From: Sweltsa coloradensis
Lineage: Eukaryota; Arthropoda; Insecta; Plecoptera; Chloroperlidae
Direction of reading: 5' to 3'
Length of the DNA: 64,000 nt
Assembly (NCBI GenBank): GCA_024449915.1
Contig: JAMZAV010004474.1
Location: forward strand, 1-64,000
The notes under the pieces were generated by a model that was not told where the DNA came from, ran no database searches, and worked only from the letters and a program-made list of their open reading frames with translations. This document shows, one piece after another, positions 56,225 through 64,000 of the stretch (position 1 is the first letter of the stretch; every line of letters begins with the position of its first letter). A program made the position numbers and the translations under genes.

Positions 56225-58680
56225 GCCTACACCCTGGCCTAGAAAGGGGGGTTTGGCCTAGGCACACAAGCAAAGATTTTTACTCAAAGTCGTAAAATGT
56301 AAATGTTTTAAAAACCAATATGAAAAACCGGCCAAAAAGAATGGGGCCTTTTTAAAAAAAAGGCCCAGGCCTGGGCCCGGGCCCTGGGCTGTTAGGTAGG
56401 CTAGGTTTTATGGGACACAAGAAAGAGTTTTTCGAAGTTATGCTTTTAAAAACTGCTTTAAAATTAAAAAACGATAGTAATGGGCCCAAAAGAATGAGGC
56501 CATTTTAAAAAAAAAGGCCCAGCCCTGGGCCCCGGGTTTGGGTGGGCTGAGATTACCTGGCAACAAAAAAAAAATTTTTTTTTGAAAGTCATGCGATTTT
56601 ACTGTTTTAAAAAATTATTAAGTATTCCGCCTAAGAATGGGCCATTCTAGCAATGGGCCAAGGCCTTGGGCCCGGTCTAGCGTAGGCTGGGCTGGCCCTG
56701 GGCACACAAAAAAAGAGTTTTTTTCAAAGTGGGGTAGTAACGCTTTTAAAAAAATTAATACAAAAGTAACCAACCAAAAGAATGAGGCCTTTTAACAAAA
56801 AGGCCCGGGCCCAAGGGTCTGGGCCTTGGGCTAGTGTAGGCTAGGCTGGGCCCCTAGGGCACACAAGTAAAAGGTTTTCCGAAGGTCATGCATGTCACTG
56901 CTTTAAAAATTAAATATGGCAATAATGGGCCAAACGAAGAGGCAGTCTTTCAAAAAGGCCGGCCTAGGCCCGGGGGCTGGCGAGGTAGGCGGGGGCCAGG
57001 CACAAGTGAAGAGTAATTTGAAATCATACTAGGCAAAGCTTTTTTTTAAAAAAATTAGTACGATAGAAATTGGCAAAAAAACGAGGCCATTCAAAAAAAA
57101 ATTCCCAGCCCTGGGCCGGGGGCTGCGTCCCAAAATCTTGTCTAACTTCACGAAAGACGTCCCTTACGTGTTTCGACCATGCGGAAACTGATGCTCCCGC
57201 TGCTCCGTTTGCCACCGTCATTTTAGTCCATTGTCGTGGATACTGAGAAATTCTTGATGAGGTCTCTTGTCTAGTATTGATGCATGCATGATAAATTTGA
57301 TATACACACCTTCTTAATCCACCAAATCGGTGGTAAATCGTACGAAATTTTAAAAAGAAAAAAATTTTTAGTGTACCAAGGAAAAAATCTTTTAACTGGG
57401 GGGGGCTAATTATTGTCATTTGTGGCTTTTTAGCTAAATTAAAAAAAAAGTGTGATGAGTTTTTTTTCAAAATTTTACATCTTATTGGATGAGAACGAAT
57501 TTGGGTTTTTAGAACATTAGCATCAATTTTGAAGAAGAACGCCCAAAATTTTTTAGCCTTTTTGCGCCCCCGGTTTGGAAAAGGGTGTTTCCCGGCCCCA
57601 AAATATTCCCTTTATATTTCAAACCCGGCCTAAACCCGGGTTTGCGTAGGTTTGGGGTAGGCTAGGCACACAAGTCAAGAGTTTTTTTTGAAGGTCACGG
57701 TATGTATTCTTTAAAAACTAATAAGAAATGTAATCGGCTAAAAGAAGTGGCCATTTTGAAAAAAGCCCAGTCGTGGCCCTGGTCTAGCGTAGGCGGGCTT
57801 GGCCTAGGCCCAAAAAGTGAAAAGTTATTTTGAAGGCCATGGTATGTCACTGCTTAAAAAATATAACACATAGTAATCGGCCCTAAGAATGTGGACATTT
57901 AAAAAAGGGCCAGGCCTGGCCCTGGGCTAGCTAGGGGGAATTGGGGATAGGGACATAAGTCTAGAGTTTTTTTGAAGGTCATGCTAGGCCCCAAAAGAAT
58001 GTTGCCATTTTTTGAAAAAGGTCCGGGTCTAGGCCCGTTTAGCGTTAAGGCTGGGATCGGCCCTAGGCCCAAAAAGGTTTTTTTCCAAAATATGGTAATT
58101 TTCCTTTTTTTTTAAAAATTTAAAATGAATAGGTTTCCCCGGCCAAAAGAGTTGGCATTTTCCCCAAAAAGCCCAGGCAGGCCCGTGCAGTTTTAGACTA
58201 GGCTTTGCCCCAGGGGACATAGGTTTAAAATTTTTTTTGAAAAGGTAATCCTATGATGTCACTGCTTTAAAAATTTATTTTTTACCGGTCAAAAAAATGG
58301 GCCATTTTAAAAAAAAGGTTTTCCGGGCCCCAAGCCGGGGGCTAGCGTAAACAGGATCGGATGGGCACACAATAAAGATATTTTTTAAGGCCCTGCAATG
58401 CCATGCTTTAAAAATTAAAATGAGATAATTTCCCCAAAAAAATGGGCCTTTCGACAAAAAAGACCATGCCCAGGCCCGGGCCAGCGTAGGTTGGGCCGGC
58501 TAGGCACAATGTAAAATTTTTTTTGAACGTTCCTGTTTTCAAGACAAAAAATTTAAATGATATTATTTTGGGCCAAAAAAAAATGTAGCCAATTTAAAAA
58601 AAAAGCCCAGGCCTAGGCCCGGCTAGCGTAGGGTGGGATTGGCCTTGGCCCCAAGGGGTTTTTTTTTTAGAGTCATTCAA
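56225..58680 (+). repeat. GGCC-rich satellite, monomer ~148 bp, about 12 units
   Basis: Each unit has a GGCCC-rich core (GGCCCAGGCCTGGGCCCGGG, TAGCGTAGGCTGGGCTGGCC), then GGCACACAAGTAAAGAGTTT, GAAGGTCATGCTATGTCACT, GCTTTAAAAATTAA and GGCCAAAAGAATGAGGCCAT. The AGAATG(A/G)GGCC word falls near 56339, 56493, 56634 and 56779, then near 57755, 57893, 57995, 58147, 58289, 58440 and 58590, mostly 140-155 bp apart. The array is broken at about 57125-57600 by unrelated sequence. Confidence 0.85.
57125..57600 (-). other. Unique sequence interrupting the GGCC satellite
   Basis: Less noisy sequence at 57130-57310 encodes, on the minus strand, MTVANGAAGASVSAWSKHV and RDVFREVRQDFG. It looks like the end of a real protein, but I cannot name the family. 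It could be an inserted element fragment. Confidence 0.3.
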
Positions 58681-60074
58681 AACAGCGTAACACACTATCC
58701 CCCAAACTCTAGAACCGGGGGGAGGCAAAAATACGTTAGATTTAGTTAACCTAGAAAAGCAGCCAACGTTAATGAAAACAGTTTAAGACTGTCTACCCCA
58801 TTGGACGGGGCCCCTTTTTGGTACACATTTCGGAGGTGCAGGGTACTATAAGAGATTCAACAACATCCAAAGATAAGGTACATTAAAATTTATTAAAAAA
58901 ATAAATTTATGAATGTTTATTTTTCGTAAAAATATAGTTTTGTAGAAAAAAAAATGACAATTTTAAACGATCCTTGGGAGGAAAAAAAAAAAAAAGTCTG
59001 GGGGGGGGGCACTCACTTTACACGGTTTGGGCGTGGGGGGCACGGAGGTCTCGTCGTGTCCATTCTCCTCCGTGCCGCCCACGTCTTCAGGGTCTTCTCG
59101 ATTTTGTTTTCCGGCATCCCGTGAACCTCGTTCAGGTGGACCCTTAGGCGGCTAGCCCGGACCCCCCAAAAGTTTTGCAGCTTCCCGGGGGGCTTGACGG
59201 GGCACCCTTGAACTTTCCTGGCGAGGTCATTTCCCTGCTCGTTACTGGAGAAAGAAAAAGCACAAATTACAAAAAACAAAGGGCAATACTTTTAAATTAC
59301 AAATCACAAGCCATGTACGCGACTCACCGAAACGTTTTTAGGGTCGTCCCCGGGGGTTGCCCCCAGGCTGCACCATCCCCCAGGTTCCGCCTTTAACTTA
59401 TACCGCCCCTGAAACTTCTAGAGCGGATGGGGGGGCCTGCACCCCTTTTCCCCAAAGTGTCTTTTAATTGGGGAATGTTTTTTTCCCACACAAAGGGCAA
59501 ATGAAGCGATATTTGATTTTAATATCGTTGTCAAGGTAGTGATCCGTAATCACGCTCCTGTCCGACTGCAAAAAAATCAAAAATTTAAATCATGCAACAA
59601 GAACAATAATGAAGATAGATTATAAAGATTAATAGAAATACACATCATACTTCATCGACGACGCCCCGTCGTCTTCCTCGTCGACGTCGACGGGGCCCCC
59701 CTCGGGAGCTCGCCTCGGCCCCCCCCTCGAAGATGAGCGGCCGCCCCCGCGTCATGGTTGGCGGCCCCACAACCTCCAAGGCGGCGGCCCCCGGAACTCC
59801 GCGTCGGCGGGCCCCCCTCTTCCACGGCGTTCGAGGGCCCTCGCCGGATTCCCACCCTGATTTTTCGTTTGATAAAACCGGTCGACTGATTACAAAAATC
59901 TTTTGTTTTCGATTTAAAAGGGAGTCTCGAAACCCCATCCCTTCGAATTGAAGTTTCGTAGAAATCCCCCTTTAATGAAACCGTCGACGAAATCGAAAAA
60001 GAAAACATAAGAAACTCATTTAAAAAAAAATTTTTAAACTTGGTATAAAAAAAAAGAACACCGTGTACTTTTTC
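58681..60074. other. Unassigned DNA with GC-rich pockets
   Basis: The minus frame at 59013-59279 reads RLRVHLNEVHGMPENKIEKT and a basic tail; the H...H spacing hints at a zinc-finger or BED-like remnant, but cysteines are missing in this frame. 59650-59850 is extremely GC-rich (GACGACG, GGCGGCGGCCCC), and its Arg/Gly/Pro-rich frames on both strands are compositional. Confidence 0.35.
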
Positions 60075-63000
60075 CACCAGAAATGGAATGGAAAGAAAAA
60101 AGCTCAATGAAACAGTTGGGGAAAATTTACTTCTTAAAGGAAAATTTTTTCAAATTTAAAAAAAACTGGACGGGGGTGGCGAGGGGGGGCCCAGAACCCT
60201 GGGAAAATTTCCTTTTAGGTTATTTCAATGCGATTTTAAAGGGAGGTCGCTGGTTGTATCTCAAAAAACTTGTCTGACAAAAACCCAATTTTTTTGCGGA
60301 AAATGCGTGAAAAAATCAATTTCGAGCCGTGTTTTTTTTATTTTTTTGGCAGAAATAAAAGAAGGCCTGGAACCCAATGGCTTAAATTTTTTTTGTAGGG
60401 AATTTTAAAAGCGATTTAAAGAGCCAGGTCCCCTGGTTCGTACTTTTAAACTTGTCTGACAAAATCCAATTTTTTTTCGGAAATGCGTGAAAAAATCAAT
60501 TTCGAGCCGGAATTTTTTTCTTTTTTGGGAGGTAAAAAGTAATCCTAGAACCAAGGGATATATTTCCTTTTAGGGAATTTCAATGCATTTTAAAAAAACT
60601 AGGTCCCCTTTTAAAATTTAGCGCAAATTTTACTGTTATGATTTTTTTTACTTTGCGCACTTACATAAAAAATAAAACCGCAAAAACTACTCACCCATGT
60701 TAAAAAAAACACTTTAACCCTAAAAGCACCAGAAGGGAATGGAAAGAAATGCTCAAAAAACAATTTAGAAAATTGATTCTTAACGGTTTTTATTCAAATT
60801 TAAAAAAACGGACTTGGGCGAGGGGGAAACCCCGGGCATTCTTTAAATTTTGTTTAAGCTTATTTTGCATTTTCCCACGGTTTTAAAACCAAAGGGTAGA
60901 GCTCACGTTTAACTCTTAGAAATAAAAATTTTTCGCTGAATTTGAAAAAAATGGTCCCGGGGTTTGAATCTCTGTTCTTTTTAGCCTATAGTTTTTAAAT
61001 TTTAAAGCGGTCCCTGTTAAAAATAGCCATTTTGAAGAGTTAATTTTTCATTTCCCGACATTGTAAACCTAGGCCTAGAAAAAGGGGCTATATTTTTTTG
61101 TGGGGAAATTTAAATGCGATTTAAAAAGCCAAGTCGGGTTGTTTTTTCCCGAAAAAATTTTCTGCCCAAAAATACAATTTTTTGCGAAATGCGTAAAAAT
61201 TATCCCAAATTTTTTAGCCGGGGAATTTAGCTTTTCGGCTGAAACGTAAGGCCCAGAACCAAGGCATATATTTTCCTTTGTAGGGAATTTCTAGCGATTT
61301 TAAAGGCCCATTCCGTTTAAATTGAGCGTCAATTTTGGCTGTTATGATTTTTTTTTACTTAGCGCATTAATAACAAAAGATAAAACTGAAAAAAATAACC
61401 TGTTAAAAAAAAACATCCCAACACCTTAACGCACCAGAATGGAATGGAAAAAATGCCAATAAAAAAATTTGGGGAAATTGACTTTTTTAAAGGGTTTTTT
61501 TTCAAATTTTAAATAAACTGGGCTTGTGTGGCGAGGGCGAACCCCGGGGTGCCTTCTAAATTTGTTAAACTTATTTGGCATTTCCGACGTTGTAAACCTA
61601 AGGCCTAGAGCTCACGTTATATACTCTCTAGAAGTAAATTTCTCGCTGAATTCGAATAAAATGGTCCCGGGTTCGAATCTCTGTTCTCTGTTAGCCTATA
61701 GTTCAATTTAATGCGGTCATGTGTAAAAATAGCCATTTAGAAGAGTTAATTTTGCATTTCCGACATTGTAAACCTGAGGCCTAGAAAAGGAGGCTCATAT
61801 TTTCTTGTGGGGAATTTAACTGCGATTTCAAAAAGCCAAGTCGCTGGTTCGTATCTCTGAAACTTGTCTGCCAAAAATCCAATTTTTTGCGGAAATGCGT
61901 AAAAATAATCAATTTTTGAGCCGTGAATTTAGCTTTTTCGGCAGTGTAAACGTAAGGCCTAGAACCAATGGCATATATTTCCTTGTAGGGAATTTAAATG
62001 CAATTTTAAAGAGCAAGGTCGCCGGTTCGTATCTCCGATACTTGTCTGCCAAAAATCCAATTTTTTGCGGAAATGCGTGAAAATAATCAATTTTGAGCCG
62101 TGAATTTTAGCTTTTTCGGCAGTGTAAACGTAAGGCCTAGAACCAATGGCATAAATTTCCTTGTAGGTTATTTCAATGCGATTTTAAAGAGCTAGGTCAG
62201 TCCAAATTGAGCGTCAACTTTGGCTGTTATGATTTTTTACTTAGCGCACTTACATAAAAAATTTATACCTACTGCAAAAACTACTCACCCATGTTAAAAA
62301 AAACACATCCAACAGCTTCACGCACCAGAAGTGGAATGGAAAGAAAATGCTCAAAGAAACAATCGGAGGAAAATTGAATTCTAAACGGTTTTTATTCAAA
62401 TTTAAATAAACTGGACTTGTGTGGCGAGGGCCAACCCCGGGATGCATTCTAAATTTCGTTAAGCTTATTTTGCATTTCCGACGTTGTAAACCTAAGGCCT
62501 AGAGCTCACGTTATATACTCTCTAGAAGTAAATTTCTCGCTGAATTCGAATAAAATGGTCCCCCGGGTTCGAATCTCTGTTTTCTGTTAGCCTTAAGTTC
62601 AACTTAATGCGGTCATGTGTAAAAATAGCCATTTCAAAGAACTAATATTGCATATTTGGCATTGTTAACCTAAAGCCTAGAACTAGTGTTACATTATCCC
62701 TAAAAGTTTATTTTTAGCTGAATCCAAAGAGATAGGTCCCGGCAAGATCGGTAGGTAACTTTGGCGGTTACAATTTTTAAAAATTTAAATTCGAAAAGGG
62801 CGGGAAAAAAAGATGACGGCAACCCTAAGACTTTAGGGGGTTGTGCGATGGCTCTACGGATTCGTCTTGCCTCTGCGATTCTACAATGCTGTGTCCCGTC
62901 CAATTCATGCGATTACTTTGGCGCCAGTGATTTTTCAAAGTTTGTTATGAAAAATACATAAATGCCATTTCCATAGCTTATTTTGCATTTTTTGCATTGT

Positions 63001-63980
63001 TTAAGTAAGGCCTAGAACTCGTGTTGTATTATCCTTAAAACGTTTTTTTATGCTGAATCCAAAAATCTAGGTCCCGGCAAAATCGATTGCCATTGGTAAC
63101 TTAAAACTTAACAGCACATTAGGCTGGGCCAGGTCCTCTCAGACTAGGCCCTAGACTTTGTTTCCTTTAAAACGTGTCTATTAAACGTAGGCCTACTATT
63201 ATATACATTTGCACTCGAAAAAGTAATTACTTTGATCCCCATTAATAAAATAAGCTATCTTTGGTTCCATCTTTTGCATGCATGGTACAAAAAGTACTCA
63301 ACCATTAAAGAGCGAATCTTAGTGTGTCTTTCTCCCGTGTGTGCACAACAAGAAAACTTCAAATATTGGCCACAAAGAAGGTTTATTTGAAGAAACCGTT
63401 ATTTCATACATTTATAACTACATGCGATTTTCACAGTTTTTATATGTTCACAGTTATATTCCTTACTTGTTATTTTAACAGTACCGACCAATACTAAAGT
63501 AATTACATCAGAATTTAATCCTCACTCATCAAGCACTCACTAAAAAAAGGCATTCATACTTCAAAAAGTACGTCACCTCATTGCACAAAAAAGTGAAGTA
63601 AAAAACACTGATCTTTAGAAAACAAACAACACTGTCTACGTCCTCTGATGATTTATGAAAGGTGTAAAACCATTAAATTTGCACAATGTAAGGAATAATG
63701 TTTCACCGAATCTATGGTTGTATGTTAATTCCCATTTTACGTCTACATGCTGATTTTCACAGTTTTTATATTTCAAGTTTATATTCCTACTTGTTATTTA
63801 AACAGTACCGTAAAGCTCACATTATATATAATGTAGAAGAAAATTTTACGCGACTCGAATAAAATGGTCCCGGGTTTCGAATTGTTCTCTGATAGCCAAA
63901 AAGTTAACTAAAAAAATGTTTGTCAGAGTTAAAATGCCATTTTGACAGATTAATTGCATTTCCGAATTGTAACGAAAGGC
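60075..63980 (+). repeat. Higher-order satellite of ~180-bp monomers with a B-box-like motif
   Basis: The monomer contains TTTCCGACATTGTAAACCTA, AGGCCTAGAACC, a TATATTTCCTTGTAGGGAAT type block, and GGTCGCCGGTTCGTATCTCC or GGTCCCGGGTTCGAATCTCT. The last motif lies near 60252, 60435, 60961, 61671, 61846, 62024, 62566 and 63872; neighbouring motifs are 175-183 bp apart. A larger unit is marked by CACCAGAAGTGGAATGG near 60075, 60729, 61433 and 62324 (650-890 bp). The first 1.3 kb has inflated base runs; 61.5-62.7 kb is cleaner. The array reaches the window end. Confidence 0.85.
63420..63810 (+). repeat. Direct repeat of ~67 bp, 322 bp apart
   Basis: CTACATGCGATTTTCACAGT, TTTTATATGTTCACAG, TTATATTCCTTACTTG and TTATTTTAACAGTACCG at 63420-63486 recurs with small changes at 63742-63808. 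It lies within the distal part of the satellite region and may belong to a longer unit. Confidence 0.7.
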
Positions 63981-64000
63981 TGAAGAAAAGACCCATATTT

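Noticed and set aside
59645..60107. Arg/Gly/Pro-rich frames on both strands
   Set aside because: Extreme GC composition leaves all frames open. The residues only reflect GGC/CCG/GAC repeats.
1..64000. Prokaryotic-type systems: CRISPR arrays, operons, ribosome binding sites
   Set aside because: The window is animal nuclear DNA. The tandem repeats here lack regular spacers and have no cas genes, and no polycistronic coding pattern exists.

Overview
This window is repeat-dominated, AT-rich nuclear DNA from an invertebrate animal. The evidence is a BEL/Pao LTR retrotransposon (a group known only from metazoans), several LINE fragments, Harbinger, Mutator-like/Kolobok and pogo-type transposase remnants, tRNA-derived SINE heads and large satellite arrays. 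I found no intact host protein gene, rRNA gene or convincing functional tRNA gene. A marine lophotrochozoan or similar animal would fit, but the sequence does not fix the phylum.

Layout. 0-3.3 kb is unassigned DNA with one dispersed repeat. 3.31-8.95 kb is one complete BEL/Pao insertion on the minus strand: near-identical LTRs, a 5-bp target duplication, a tyrosine-tRNA-like primer site, decayed gag and pol, and a deletion of the reverse-transcriptase core. 9-22 kb is mostly unassigned, with foldback repeats at 10.7-11.1 and 14.1-15.0 kb, a SINE head, a small inverted-repeat element at 21.7-22.0 kb and the first copy of a GGATGAGCG-bounded element at 18.5 kb. 22.8-26.7 kb is a palindrome with 1.6-kb arms, and 27.2-29.6 kb holds another inverted pair. 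29.6-33.2 kb carries LINE debris in a homopolymer-inflated consensus. 33.8-35.4 kb has two more GGATGAGCG copies. 37.2-43.2 kb is a 6-kb palindrome carrying a decayed gene of an EEADTR/GKGK type of invertebrate mobile-element ORF. 43.9-47.1 kb has a Mutator-like/Kolobok transposase pseudogene and the last exon of a second transposon-type gene. 48.9-53.1 kb packs together a psq-type helix-turn-helix, a gag-bearing LTR-element remnant, a Harbinger transposase and a jockey-type RT. 53-64 kb is low-quality sequence with two satellites: about 148 bp (GGCC-rich) and about 180 bp (with a tRNA B-box-like motif in its monomers).

The genes form no pathway; they are independent mobile-element relics nested in one another. 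Three things deserve most attention. The first is the set of long palindromes, one of which preserves empty sites for two later insertions. The second is the dispersed GGATGAGCG element, with subterminal inverted repeats, internal ~160-bp tandem units and no target duplication (Helentron/HINE-like). The third is the 180-bp satellite with a periodic B-box-like motif. Frameshifts cluster at homopolymers, so part of the apparent decay may be consensus error.
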